41,852 nt of DNA from Mycobacteriales bacterium (lineage in GTDB: Bacteria; Actinomycetota; Actinomycetes; Mycobacteriales; SCTD01): NCBI GenBank assembly GCA_040902655.1, contig JBBDWV010000050.1, forward strand, positions 42,430 to 84,281, in the 5' to 3' direction. The notes under the pieces are model-generated. The model was given only the letters and a program-made list of their open reading frames with translations, was not told the origin of the DNA and searched no databases. The stretch's first letter is position 1; every line of letters starts with the position of its first letter. The position numbers and the translations under genes were made by a program. Positions 8,094 through 15,927 of this stretch are shown in pieces.

Positions 8094-9079
8094 CCGAGCC
8101 CCTGCGCCTTCAGCATCGTGGCCAGCTCGTAGAGCCCGGCCAGATCCACGGCCTCGGCCAGTCGCGGCAGCTCGTAGGACGGGCGGTCCAGGGCGGCCAG
8201 CGCGTCCCGGCCCCGCTCCTCCAGCGCGACCCGGGCCGCGTGGTCGCCCGCCTCGGCAGCCAGTGCCTGCACGAGCTGCTCCGGCGAGCCCAGCCCGGCC
8301 TGCTCGAGGCCGGCGGCCAGGGCCGCCCGGTCCAGCCGGCCCTGCTCGGCGGCCCGCAGGTCGGCCGGGTGGAGCAGCGGCGCGCGCACCGCGTTGACCA
8401 CGACGCCGCCCGCGGGCAGGCCCACCCCGCGCAGCTCGGCGACGCCGTCGAGCGTCTCCTGCACGGGCATCTCCTCGAGCAGGGTGACGAGATGGACGGC
8501 GGTCGTCGGCGAGCGCAGCACAGCCATCACACCATCGGACTGGCTCTTCAGCGGGCCGACCTTGGCCAGGCCGCTCATCTCGGAGCTGATGTTCAGAAAG
8601 CGCGCGATCCGGCCGGTGGGCGGGCCGTCCAGCACGACCGCGTCGTAGGCCCGGCGCCCGGCCTTGTCCTGCCGGACGACCGCTTCCTTGACCTTGCCCG
8701 TGAGCAGCACGTCACGCAGGCCCGGGGCGACGGTGGTGGCGAAGTCGATCGCGCCCATCCGGCGCAGCGTGCGAGCCGCCACGCCCGTGCGGGACAACCG
8801 GTAGAACATGTGGAGGTAGTCCAGCAGCGCGTCCTCAGGATCGATCGCCAGGGCGTAGACGTCGCCGCCGGCCGGGGCCACCGCCACCTTGCGTTCCTCG
8901 TACGGCAGCGGCGGGCAGTCGAACAGTTGGGCGATGCCCTGGCGCCCCTCGACCTCGGCGAGCAGCACGCGGTTGCCCCCGCCCGCGAGGGCGAGGGCCA
9001 GCGCGGCGGCGACGGTGGTCTTGCCGGTGCCGCCCTTGCCGGTCACGACGTGCAGCCGCACGTCCGGGAAGTCCGCCAC
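8090..9079 (-). CDS. ArsA/GET3-like anion-transporter ATPase (Rv3679-like)
   Basis: A 329-residue partner of the downstream ATPase. The P-loop Gly14-Lys15-Gly-Gly-Thr-Gly-Lys20-Thr-Thr keeps the signature lysine. EVEGRQGIAQLF (switch I region) and AVVLDGPPTGRIARFL (Walker B) follow. It is cytoplasmic with no membrane segments. It is the first gene of a two-gene minus-strand operon, and the GTG start at 9079 lies 6 nt after a TAGCCT box. The mycobacterial counterpart forms a complex with its neighbour. Function beyond ATP hydrolysis is not shown by sequence. Confidence 0.92.
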   Translation of the reverse strand: MADFPDVRLHVVTGKGGTGKTTVAAALALALAGGGNRVLLAEVEGRQGIAQLFDCPPLPYEERKVAVAPAGGDVYALAIDPEDALLDYLHMFYRLSRTGVAARTLRRMGAIDFATTVAPGLRDVLLTGKVKEAVVRQDKAGRRAYDAVVLDGPPTGRIARFLNISSEMSGLAKVGPLKSQSDGVMAVLRSPTTAVHLVTLLEEMPVQETLDGVAELRGVGLPAGGVVVNAVRAPLLHPADLRAAEQGRLDRAALAAGLEQAGLGSPEQLVQALAAEAGDHAARVALEERGRDALAALDRPSYELPRLAEAVDLAGLYELATMLKAQGLG

Positions 9080-9085
9080 GGCCCA

Positions 9086-9091
9086 AGGCTA
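9086..9091 (-). promoter_or_regulatory. -10 box (TAGCCT) of leaderless ATPase operon
   Basis: Minus-strand TAGCCT, then TGGGCC, then the GTG at 9079. The spacing of 6 nt implies a leaderless transcript for the ATPase pair. Confidence 0.5.
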
Positions 9092-9208
9092 AGCCGCCGG
9101 GGCTGAGCCGCCGGGCACCGGTCGCCGCGCCGGCACCGACGGAGCCGCGGTCTGCAACCGATCGGGAACGGCCGGCAGGAACGCGGGACGGCGTACCGAA
9201 TACCACGG

Positions 9209-9224
9209 TGTGACCCGGCCCACA
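9209..9224 (+). promoter_or_regulatory. Candidate Crp operator upstream of second whiB gene
   Basis: TGTGA-CCCGGC-CCACA matches the Crp consensus TGTGA-N6-TCACA at 9 of 10 defined positions. It ends 30 bp before the ATG at 9255. In M. tuberculosis the Crp orthologue is known to control whiB1, so a whiB target is plausible. This is a single site found by eye. Confidence 0.4.
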
Positions 9225-9254
9225 GCTGGGTCCTGGACCTGCGGGAGAAAGCAC

Positions 9255-9566
9255 ATGCACATCCCTCGACTGGCGGTCGACCGGCTGACCGAGCCGACCT
9301 GGCGTGTCGACGCGCAGTGCCGGCAGAAGAACGCCGGCTACTTCTTCGCCCCCTCGCACTTCGAGCGCAAGGAGGAGAAGTCCGCCCGTGAAGGTGCGGC
9401 CCGTGCCCTCTGTGACAGTTGCAAGGTGCAGGCCGAGTGCCTGGAGTACGCCCTGACGGTGCAGGAGCCGCACGGCATCTGGGGCGGTCTGAACGAACTG
9501 GAGCGCCGGCGCCTGCTTCGCAAGCGGGTGGCGGAGGGAAAGACCAGCGAAGGGCAGGCCAGCTAG
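9255..9566 (+). CDS. WhiB-family iron-sulfur transcription factor (second copy)
   Basis: A 103-residue WhiB protein with Cys22, Cys53, Cys56 and Cys62 (C-x30-C-x2-C-x5-C) and the turn Gly74-Ile-Trp-Gly-Gly followed by ELERRRLLRKR. The first spacer is longer than in WhiB4 because of a charged insert (FERKEEKSAREG). I cannot place it in a named WhiB subclass. The ATG at 9255 is preferred over the upstream GTG at 9210 because GGGAG precedes it by 7 nt and it gives family length. It is divergent from the ATPase operon and may be controlled by Crp. It probably senses redox state or NO. Confidence 0.88.
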   Translation: MHIPRLAVDRLTEPTWRVDAQCRQKNAGYFFAPSHFERKEEKSAREGAARALCDSCKVQAECLEYALTVQEPHGIWGGLNELERRRLLRKRVAEGKTSEGQAS

Positions 9567-9588
9567 CCGCTCCGGTCCGGCCAGGTCG

Positions 9589-9594
9589 TACCCT
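9589..9594 (+). promoter_or_regulatory. -10 box (TACCCT) of leaderless DUF4177 operon
   Basis: TACCCT, then CCGTCC (6 nt), then the ATG at 9601. It probably drives the whole run of coupled genes from 9601 to 15341. Confidence 0.5.
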
Positions 9595-9600
9595 CCGTCC

Positions 9601-9756
9601 ATGCAGAAGTGGGAGTACGCGACGGTTCCCCTGCTCGTCCACGCGACCAAGCAGATCCTCGACAACTGGGGCCAGGACGGCTGGGAGCTCGTCCAGGTCG
9701 TGCCCGGGCCCGGCGGGGGCGAGCAGCTGGTCGCCTACCTCAAGCGACCCACGTGA
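9601..9756 (+). CDS. DUF4177 small protein
   Basis: A 51-residue protein: MQKWEYATVPLL...ILDNWGQDGWELVQVV...AYLKRP. The Trp-Glu-Tyr start and the Asn-x-x-Gly-x-x-Gly-Trp-Glu-Leu-Val core are diagnostic of the DUF4177 family; the function is unknown. Mycobacteria have a similarly short gene in this position. It is the first gene of a five-gene plus-strand operon; its TGA overlaps the GTG of the RidA gene by 4 bp. The ATG is directly preceded by a leaderless -10 box and has no ribosome binding site. Confidence 0.85.
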   Translation: MQKWEYATVPLLVHATKQILDNWGQDGWELVQVVPGPGGGEQLVAYLKRPT

Positions 9757-10229
9757 CGGTGCAGGACCGGCTCACCGAGCTGGGACTGACGCTGCCGCCG
9801 GTGGTCCCGCCGGTCGGGGCCTACGTGCCCGCCGTGCGCGCGGGCGACCTCGTCTTCACCTCGGGGCAGCTGCCGATGGTGGACGGCGAGTTGGCGGCGG
9901 TCGGCAAGGTCGGCGCGCTCGTGACGGCCGGGCAGGCCCAGGCGCTGGCCCGCACCTGTGCGCTGAACGGCCTGGCCGCCATCGATGCGCTGGTCGGTCT
10001 GGACGCCGTGGTCCAGGTCGTCAAGATCGTCGGCTTCGTCGCCTCGACCGCGGACTTCACCGGTCAGCCGGCCGTCGTCAACGGCGCCTCACAACTGCTC
10101 GGCGAGGTCTTCCCCGGGGCCGCGGGACAGCACGCCCGGGCCGCCGTGGGGGTGGCGTCGCTGCCGCTCGACGCGCCCGTCGAGGTCGAGATCACCGTCG
10201 CGGTAGACACCGCGCGCGTCCAGGCCTGA
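9753..10229 (+). CDS. RidA/YjgF-family protein
   Basis: A 158-residue protein of the Rid family, usually trimeric enamine/imine deaminases that remove reactive 2-aminoacrylate. The YVPAVRAGDLVFTSGQLPM strand and the C-terminal HARAAVGVASLPLDAPVEVE segment, with the Arg that normally binds the substrate carboxylate, are visible. The usual Pro-x-Arg-Ser is His-Ala-Arg-Ala here, so it belongs to a divergent subgroup. It is longer than classic RidA (about 130 residues) and corresponds to Rv3678c by position. The GTG start overlaps the preceding stop. Confidence 0.88.
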   Translation: MTVQDRLTELGLTLPPVVPPVGAYVPAVRAGDLVFTSGQLPMVDGELAAVGKVGALVTAGQAQALARTCALNGLAAIDALVGLDAVVQVVKIVGFVASTADFTGQPAVVNGASQLLGEVFPGAAGQHARAAVGVASLPLDAPVEVEITVAVDTARVQA

Positions 10230-10231
10230 CC

Positions 10232-11056
10232 GTGCCGGCCGGCAGCCCACCACCGGAGCTGTTCGAGCGCGCGCGGGCGATGAAGCGCGGCGAGCTCGCC
10301 GTCCCGCCGACCCGGGACGCAGCGACCGTGGCGCTGCTGCGCGACGCCTCCGGCGGGCCCGAGGTGTACCTGCTGCGCCGTGTACGGGCGATGGCGTTCG
10401 CCGGTGGAATGCACGTCTTCCCCGGTGGGGCGGTCGACCCGGCGGACGCACACGCGACCGTGGCCTGGTGCGGCCCGCCGGCGAGGGAGTTCGCCGCCGC
10501 CTTCGGGTGCGGGGAGCCGCTGGCCCGCGCGCTCGTCTGCGCCGCCGTACGCGAGACCTTCGAGGAGGCGGGGGTGCTGCTGGCCGGAGCCTCCGCCTCG
10601 GAGCTGCTGGCCGATGTCAGCACCGACGAGTGGGAGGCCGAGCGGGGGGCCCTCGAGGGGCGTGCACAGTCGCTGTCGGAGCTGCTGGCGCGGCGCGGTC
10701 TGGTCCTGCGTGCCGACCTGCTCCGGCCGCTCGCGCACTGGATCACCCCCGAGGCCGAGCCCAAGCGCTTCGACACCCGTTTCTTCGTCGCCCGCATGCC
10801 GGAGGGGCAGGTGTGCCGGGAGGTCGGCGGTGAGGCCGACCGGCGGCTCTGGGTGCGGCCGCAGGAGGCGCTGGACCGTGGGCTGGGCCTGCTGCCGCCG
10901 ACCGCGGCGGCGCTGGCGGACCTGGCCGACCACGCCGACGTGGAGGCGGCGCTCACGGCCCCCCGCACGATCGGGCCGGTGCTGCCGAGGCTCGTGGTGG
11001 GGGAGGACGACGAGGTGGCCTTCCTGCTGCCGGGTGACGCCGGCTACCCGGTCTAG
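10232..11056 (+). CDS. Nudix hydrolase with expanded Nudix box
   Basis: A 274-residue Nudix protein. FPGGAVDPAD supplies the start of the box and AAVRETFEEAGVLL its catalytic REUxEExGU helix. About 35 residues lie between them instead of about 7. Insertions at this place are known in the NUDT19-like branch, whose members hydrolyse CoA esters or other nucleotide diphosphates. The region 180-240 (HWITPEAEPKRFDTRFFVARMPEG) is also typical of that branch. The GTG at 10232 follows the RidA stop by 2 bp. The stop overlaps the start of the MBL gene by 1 bp. Substrate is unknown. Confidence 0.87.
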   Translation: MPAGSPPPELFERARAMKRGELAVPPTRDAATVALLRDASGGPEVYLLRRVRAMAFAGGMHVFPGGAVDPADAHATVAWCGPPAREFAAAFGCGEPLARALVCAAVRETFEEAGVLLAGASASELLADVSTDEWEAERGALEGRAQSLSELLARRGLVLRADLLRPLAHWITPEAEPKRFDTRFFVARMPEGQVCREVGGEADRRLWVRPQEALDRGLGLLPPTAAALADLADHADVEAALTAPRTIGPVLPRLVVGEDDEVAFLLPGDAGYPV

Positions 11057-11817
11057 TGCTGCGCCCGGTCACGGCCACCGCCGGTGTCCTGCTCGCGCCG
11101 AACCCCGGTCCGATGACGCTGGAGGGCACCAACACCTGGGTGCTGCGCGATCCCGCGTCGCCGTCCTGCGTCGTCATCGATCCCGGTCCGCTGCACGAGC
11201 AGCACCTCGCCGACGTCGCGGCCTGCGGACCGGTCGTGGTGGTCCTGCTCACGCACGGCCACGCCGACCACAGCGAGGGCGCGCGGCGGCTGTCCGAGCT
11301 GACCGGGGCGCCGGTGCGGGCACTCGACCCGGCGCACCGGCTGGGGGACGAGGGGCTGGGCGGGGGCGACGTCGTGGCCGCGGCAGGCCTGGAGCTGCGG
11401 GTGCTGGCGACGCCCGGCCACACGGCGGACTCGCTGTCGTTCCTGCTGGCGTGGGCGGGGGACGACACCGCCGTGCTGACCGGCGACACCGTCCTCGGCC
11501 GCGGGAGCACCGTGGTCGCCCACCCCGACGGCGTCCTGGCCGACTACCTGTCCTCACTGCGCCGGCTCCGGGAGCTGGGCGAGCTGACCGTCCTGCCCGG
11601 CCACGGCCCGGAGCTGCCCAGCGCCGGGACCGCCGCCGAGCGATACCTCGCGCACCGCGAGGCGCGGCTGGACCAGGTGCGTGCGGCCCTCGAGGCGGGC
11701 GCCACGACTGCGCAGCAGGTGGTCCGGACGGTCTATGCCGATGTGGACCGGGTGCTGTGGCCGGCCGCCGAGCTGTCGGTGCGGGCGCAGCTCACCTACC
11801 TGCGTGGCAGCCCGTGA
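11056..11817 (+). CDS. Metallo-beta-lactamase-fold hydrolase (Rv3677c-like)
   Basis: A 253-residue MBL-fold enzyme. The metal motif is His67-Gly-His69-Ala-Asp71-His72 (LLTHGHADHS), with further ligands in TPGHTADS (about 135), TGDT (about 162) and LPGHG (about 185). The N-terminal NPGPMTLEGTNTW stretch and the C-terminal helical part match the LACTB2-like hydrolase group, some of which are endoribonucleases and others thioesterases. There is no signal peptide, so it is not a secreted beta-lactamase. It is coupled to its neighbours at both ends: GTG overlaps TAG by 1 nt, and the stop overlaps the cyclase start by 4 nt. Confidence 0.9.
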   Translation: MLRPVTATAGVLLAPNPGPMTLEGTNTWVLRDPASPSCVVIDPGPLHEQHLADVAACGPVVVVLLTHGHADHSEGARRLSELTGAPVRALDPAHRLGDEGLGGGDVVAAAGLELRVLATPGHTADSLSFLLAWAGDDTAVLTGDTVLGRGSTVVAHPDGVLADYLSSLRRLRELGELTVLPGHGPELPSAGTAAERYLAHREARLDQVRAALEAGATTAQQVVRTVYADVDRVLWPAAELSVRAQLTYLRGSP

Positions 11818-14800
11818 CCTGCCCGGTCTGCGGGACGCCGACGGTGCCGGGGGCGCGGTTCTGCTTCGCCTGCGGGGCCGCCCTGCCGGCGGGCGCCGGC
11901 AGCGAGTCCGAGGCCGAGCGCCGCCTGGTGACCGTGCTGTTCGGGGACCTGTCGGATTTCACCAGCTGGTCCGAGGACCTCGACCCCGAGCGCGTCGGCG
12001 TCGTCACCGACCGGGTGCTCGCGACGCTGGCCGGTGCCGTCGCCGACTTCGGCGGGCACGTCGACAAGCTCACCGGTGACGGGCTGATGGCGGTCTTCGG
12101 CGCGCCGACCGCCCACGAGGACGACGCGGAGCGCGCGGTGCGCGCCGCGGCCCGCATGCAGAGTGCGGTGCGCCGGGTGGTCGAGGAGGAGAGCGGCGGC
12201 GGGCGGCGGCTCGGCCTACGCGTCGGGCTCAACACCGGCATCGTGCTCGCCGGCATCCAGGCCCACCTCAGCTACACCGTCGTCGGTGACACCGTCAACA
12301 CCGCCTCCCGGCTGTCCGACGTGGCCGGCATCGGTGCCGTCTTCGCCGGGCGGGACACGGCACTGGCCACCATGGCGATCGCCTCGTGGCGTGCGCTGCC
12401 CCCGCTGCGGCTGAAGGGCAAGCGCGAGTTGGTCCCGGCGTACGAACTGGTCGGGCTGCGCCCGGCCTCGGCCAGCCGGCTCGGGCTCGGTGACGAGGCG
12501 CCGATCATCGGCCGGAACGCCGAGTCCGGCCTGCTCATCGGACGCCTGCTCGAGGTGGGGGACCGCGCCGTTCCGCGCGGCGTCCTGGTCACCGGCGACG
12601 CCGGCGTCGGCAAGACCCGGCTCGCCCAGGAGCTGTCCCGCTTCGCCGGCGAGTTGCCGGGAGCGCGGGTGCTGTGGGGGCGCTGCGCGCCGTACGGCGA
12701 AGGACGCGACCTGGCGGCCGTGGCCGAGATGGTGCGTACCGCCTGTGCCATCGGCGAGGCCGACGGCATCGAGGCCGCCCGCGAGCGGGTGGCGCGGACC
12801 GTGGCCAGGCTGGAGCGTCCGGACCGCGCCGGCGCGGTCGCCCGCACGCTGACCGAACGCCTGGTGGCACTGCTCGGACTGGAGGTCGAGACCTCTGGGG
12901 GGGACCCGGACGCGACGGTTCCGGAGCCCTTGGTCGGCGGGGAGCAGGTGCGGCAGGCGGTGGCGACCTTGTTCACCGCGCTCGCCGCCGAGGGTCTGCT
13001 GGTCCTCGTCGTCGACGACCTGCACTGGGCCACGCCGGTGATGCTCAAAGGTCTGGTGGACGTGGTCGCGCAGACCCGTGGAGGCGTGCTGCTGCTCGGC
13101 GTCGGCCGCCCGGACATGCTCGAGCTCCCCACCCAGGACCTGCCCGGCGCGTGGTGGGAGCGGCTGCCCGAGGTTGAGATCCTGCCGCTGCTGCCGCTGG
13201 AGGAGAGCGCCACCGAGCGGCTGCTGGGCGCCTATCTCGGCAGCCCCGTCGGCGAGGTGGACGCCTCCGTCCGCACGGCCCTGCTGTCCCGCGCGCAGGG
13301 CAACCCGTTCTTCCTGGCCGAGTTGCTCCACCTGCTCGTCGACCGCGGTGCCCTCGTCCGCGAGGGCGAGCGGTGGGTCGTGGTCGGCGAGATTCCCGAC
13401 GGGGTGCTGCCGGCCGGCGTGCGGGCGGTGCTCGCGGCCCGTATCGACGGGTTGGACGGCTCGGCCAAGGGCGTTCTGCGCGACGCCGCGGTGCTCGGCC
13501 TGCGGGTGACCGTTCCGGGCCTGGTCGCGGTGGGTCGGGCCAGCGGCCACGGTGACCCCGACGTCGTGCAGGCGGCGGTGTGCACCCTGGTGGAACGCCG
13601 CCTGCTGGAGGCCGACAGCGACGAGGGCAGCTATCACTTCGGGCACACGCTGGTACGTGACGTCGCCTACGCCGGGCTGGCCAAGGCCGACCGGGCGCGC
13701 CGGCACGCGGCTGCGGCGCAGTTCGCCGAGGCGGCGCAGGCGCTCGGCCCCGGGCTGGCCGGCTCGGTGGAGGCCGATGCGGCGGCGGCGAGCCAGGGCG
13801 AGCGGGCGGTGCGTCTGGCTGTCGAGATGGGCCTGCCGCCGGACGATCCCGCCTGGGCCGCGCGCGACACGGCCTTCGCCGCTCTGGTCCGGCTCGGCCG
13901 TGGCGCGCTCGGCCGCGACGACAGCGCCCAGGCCGAGCAGTTGTTCCGGCGGGCGTTGGCGTTGGACTCCCCGGTGTACGGGGGGGTGCTCCCGCCGTCG
14001 CTGGTGGTGCCGGTGCGGGTCGGCCACGCCCAGGCCCTGGCCTCGCTGCACCGGCTCGATGAGGCCGAGCAGCAACTGGCGCCCGCGCTGGACGCCTTCG
14101 AGCAGGGGGTCCGGGCCGCCGCGCTGGTCGTGCTCGGCGAGGTCCGCCGCAAGCGCGGCCACGTGATGCAGGCCCGGCAGGCCTTCGTGTCGGCGCTCGC
14201 GGCGGCGGCGTCAGCGGGCATCGACCGGCTCTCGGGCGAGGCGCTACGCCAGCTCGGCCTGCTCGACTACTTCGACGGCCGGCTGCGCGACGCGGAGGAG
14301 CGTTTCCGTCAGGCGCACGCCCTGGCCGTCCAGGTCGACGACCCCCGCGGCGCCGGGTGGGCGCTGCAGCACCTGGCCTGGAGCGCGACGACGCGTGGCG
14401 ACTACGCGCTCGCGGACAGCACGCTCGAGCGGGCGACGGCGGTCTTTTCCCGCCTCGAGGACAGCGGCGGGCTGTCCTGGCTGGCCGGCACCGAGGGCTT
14501 CGTCAGGCTGCTGCAGGGCCGGCTGTCCGAGGCGCGCGCGCTGGTCCGGTCGGTGCTGCCGCTCGGTGAGGCGATCGGCGAGCGCTGGGGCGTCGCGGCG
14601 CTGCTCACCATCGACGCACTCGCTGCCGCCGAGCTCGGTGACGTCGGGGTGGCCGGCGTGCAGGCCGAGCGGGCCCGGGTCACCTTCGGCGAACTGGGGG
14701 ATGCCTGGGGTGAATCGCTGGCGGCGACGGCCCAGGGCGCCGCCGCCCGTGGTGCGGACGACCCGGAGCGTGCGGTCGCGTTGCTGGGCGAGGCGGTGGA

Positions 14801-15341
14801 GCTGTCCGGGCGCAGCCGCTACCCCGTGACCGGGAGCCTGGCGCTGGTCGCGCTGGGCTACGCCCATCTGGACCAGGGCGACCTCGAGGGGGCGGAGGCG
14901 GCGGCCTGGCGTGCGGCGGCCCTGCTCGCCGGGCTGGACCTCGACGCGTCCGCACCGCTCGGGGCGCAGGTCCTGCTGGCGCAGGTGCTGCGGTCCCGCG
15001 GCCGGCTCGATGAGGCGCTGGCCGAGATCGACGCAGCCCTGTCCGTACCGGCCCGTCCCGCCCTGCTGTTCCCCCGCCGGCAGGCGCTCGCCCACCGGGC
15101 CGGCGTGCTGCTGCAGCTGGGCCGGGTGGACGAGGCGCTCAGCACCGCCCGTACGGCCGTCCAGACGCCGACCGAGGATGTCCGGGCCCGTGTGCTGGCG
15201 CTGCGCGCGCTCGGGTCCGCGCTGCGGGCGTCGGGAGACCCGCAGGCGGGGCGGGCCGCGCTCGAGCAGGCGTTGGAGGCTGCGCGGTCGACCGGTCAGC
15301 GCTCGGAGATCGCCGCCACGGAGCGCCTGCTGGCCTCCTGA
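11814..15341 (+). CDS. Zinc-ribbon / class III adenylate cyclase / NTPase / TPR protein
   Basis: A 1175-residue multidomain protein. (1) Zinc ribbon: Cys3, Cys6, Cys17, Cys20. (2) Class III cyclase domain, about 36-215. It keeps both metal aspartates (Asp45 in FGDLSDF, Asp89 in TGDG), the adenine-specifying Lys85, Thr155 in the second purine-specifying place, and the transition-state Asn162 and Arg166. The Lys/Thr pair fits class IIIc adenylate cyclases. (3) AAA-type NTPase with Walker A Gly261-Thr268 (GDAGVGKT) and Walker B LLVLVVDDLHWA (about 395-406). (4) About 600 residues of helical TPR-like repeats. It should make cAMP in the cytoplasm under control of a signal read by the NTPase/TPR part. 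It ends about 590 bp from the convergent crp gene. GTG start coupled to the MBL stop. Confidence 0.93.
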   Translation: MTCPVCGTPTVPGARFCFACGAALPAGAGSESEAERRLVTVLFGDLSDFTSWSEDLDPERVGVVTDRVLATLAGAVADFGGHVDKLTGDGLMAVFGAPTAHEDDAERAVRAAARMQSAVRRVVEEESGGGRRLGLRVGLNTGIVLAGIQAHLSYTVVGDTVNTASRLSDVAGIGAVFAGRDTALATMAIASWRALPPLRLKGKRELVPAYELVGLRPASASRLGLGDEAPIIGRNAESGLLIGRLLEVGDRAVPRGVLVTGDAGVGKTRLAQELSRFAGELPGARVLWGRCAPYGEGRDLAAVAEMVRTACAIGEADGIEAARERVARTVARLERPDRAGAVARTLTERLVALLGLEVETSGGDPDATVPEPLVGGEQVRQAVATLFTALAAEGLLVLVVDDLHWATPVMLKGLVDVVAQTRGGVLLLGVGRPDMLELPTQDLPGAWWERLPEVEILPLLPLEESATERLLGAYLGSPVGEVDASVRTALLSRAQGNPFFLAELLHLLVDRGALVREGERWVVVGEIPDGVLPAGVRAVLAARIDGLDGSAKGVLRDAAVLGLRVTVPGLVAVGRASGHGDPDVVQAAVCTLVERRLLEADSDEGSYHFGHTLVRDVAYAGLAKADRARRHAAAAQFAEAAQALGPGLAGSVEADAAAASQGERAVRLAVEMGLPPDDPAWAARDTAFAALVRLGRGALGRDDSAQAEQLFRRALALDSPVYGGVLPPSLVVPVRVGHAQALASLHRLDEAEQQLAPALDAFEQGVRAAALVVLGEVRRKRGHVMQARQAFVSALAAAASAGIDRLSGEALRQLGLLDYFDGRLRDAEERFRQAHALAVQVDDPRGAGWALQHLAWSATTRGDYALADSTLERATAVFSRLEDSGGLSWLAGTEGFVRLLQGRLSEARALVRSVLPLGEAIGERWGVAALLTIDALAAAELGDVGVAGVQAERARVTFGELGDAWGESLAATAQGAAARGADDPERAVALLGEAVELSGRSRYPVTGSLALVALGYAHLDQGDLEGAEAAAWRAAALLAGLDLDASAPLGAQVLLAQVLRSRGRLDEALAEIDAALSVPARPALLFPRRQALAHRAGVLLQLGRVDEALSTARTAVQTPTEDVRARVLALRALGSALRASGDPQAGRAALEQALEAARSTGQRSEIAATERLLAS

Positions 15342-15352
15342 GCGGATCGCGG

Positions 15353-15358
15353 CAGGAT
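15353..15358 (+). promoter_or_regulatory. Possible -10 box (CAGGAT) of leaderless gene 15365-15823
   Basis: CAGGAT is followed by GTCTGT (6 nt) and the ATG at 15365. It has the same spacing as the TANNNT boxes here, with C in the first position. Confidence 0.35.
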
Positions 15359-15364
15359 GTCTGT

Positions 15365-15823
15365 ATGCCGGAGCTGCACGAGGTCCCCCCGCGGTGGGAG
15401 CAGCTCGTCGACGACGAGGACGGCCTGGTCGTGGTCGAGCTCGACGACGCTGCCGCGGAGGGTGCGCCGTGGCGTGGCTTCGACGTCCAGCTCGTCGTCA
15501 CGGTGACCGTGCAGGACCCCGACCCGCAGGGGCAGCCGTACGACGAGGAGCATGCGGTGCTCGGCCGCTGGCGTGAGGCGCTCGCCCGGGCGCTCGGGAC
15601 ACAGGGCCGGGTGGTCGCGACGCTCACCGCCGACGGGCTGCGCGAGCATGTCGCCTACCTGCGGCACGCCGCCGTCGTGGAGGCCTGGCGGACGGCGCCG
15701 CCGCCCGGGTTGGGCAGCCACGACGCGCAGGTCGTGCTGGTGCCGGACCCGACCTGGCTGGGGCTGCGCGAGATCGCCGGTCGGCTGGCCGACGGCGAGG
15801 AGCCGCTGGTCCTGCCGACCTAG
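15365..15823 (+). CDS. Uncharacterised protein, possibly DUF695-like
   Basis: A 152-residue acidic cytoplasmic protein with no membrane segment. An N-terminal Trp-Glu-x-x-Val region is followed by strands (WRGFDVQLVVTVTVQDP), a helix (EEHAVLGRWREALARAL), VVATLTADGLREHVAYLR and a closing DPTWLGLREIAGRL. The order of a two-strand sheet, a helix and a terminal Asp-Pro-x-Trp motif resembles DUF695 proteins, but I am not certain of the family. It lies 23 bp after the cyclase stop, so it could be read through, or started from its own -10 box. It ends just before a long palindrome. Confidence 0.6.
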   Translation: MPELHEVPPRWEQLVDDEDGLVVVELDDAAAEGAPWRGFDVQLVVTVTVQDPDPQGQPYDEEHAVLGRWREALARALGTQGRVVATLTADGLREHVAYLRHAAVVEAWRTAPPPGLGSHDAQVVLVPDPTWLGLREIAGRLADGEEPLVLPT

Positions 15824-15836
15824 CCGCGCCGTTCCA

Positions 15837-15900
15837 TGATCAACGCCGGACTTGCGCACTTTTTCCGGGGTCAGAATGTGCGGAACCCCGGCGTTGATCA
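15837..15900. repeat. Nested palindromic element between convergent genes
   Basis: The outer arms TGATCAACGCCGG (15837-15849) and CCGGCGTTGATCA (15888-15900) are perfect 13-bp inverted repeats. A nested GCGCAC/GTGCG pair lies inside, around a T-rich centre. The ends contain the self-palindrome TGATCA. It lies between the 3' ends of the 152-residue gene and crp, so it can act as a bidirectional terminator. Its two-level structure also resembles dispersed palindromic repeats. The rest of this 104-bp gap is empty. Confidence 0.8.
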
Positions 15901-15927
15901 GCGGCAGCTGTCCCGCCCGGCCCGCCC

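Noticed and set aside
6960-9079. Arsenic resistance operon
   Set aside because: The ATPases lack visible arsenite-binding cysteines, and no arsB, arsC or arsR is present; the context is the conserved ponA2-whiB4 block.
11056-11817. Beta-lactam resistance gene
   Set aside because: The metallo-beta-lactamase fold protein has no signal peptide and matches the LACTB2-like housekeeping group.
12216-14162. Long minus-strand open frame (648 codons) opposite the cyclase gene
   Set aside because: It is antisense to a clear multidomain protein, has a Gln/His/Arg-rich composition typical of reverse frames in high-GC DNA, and has no domain or start signal.
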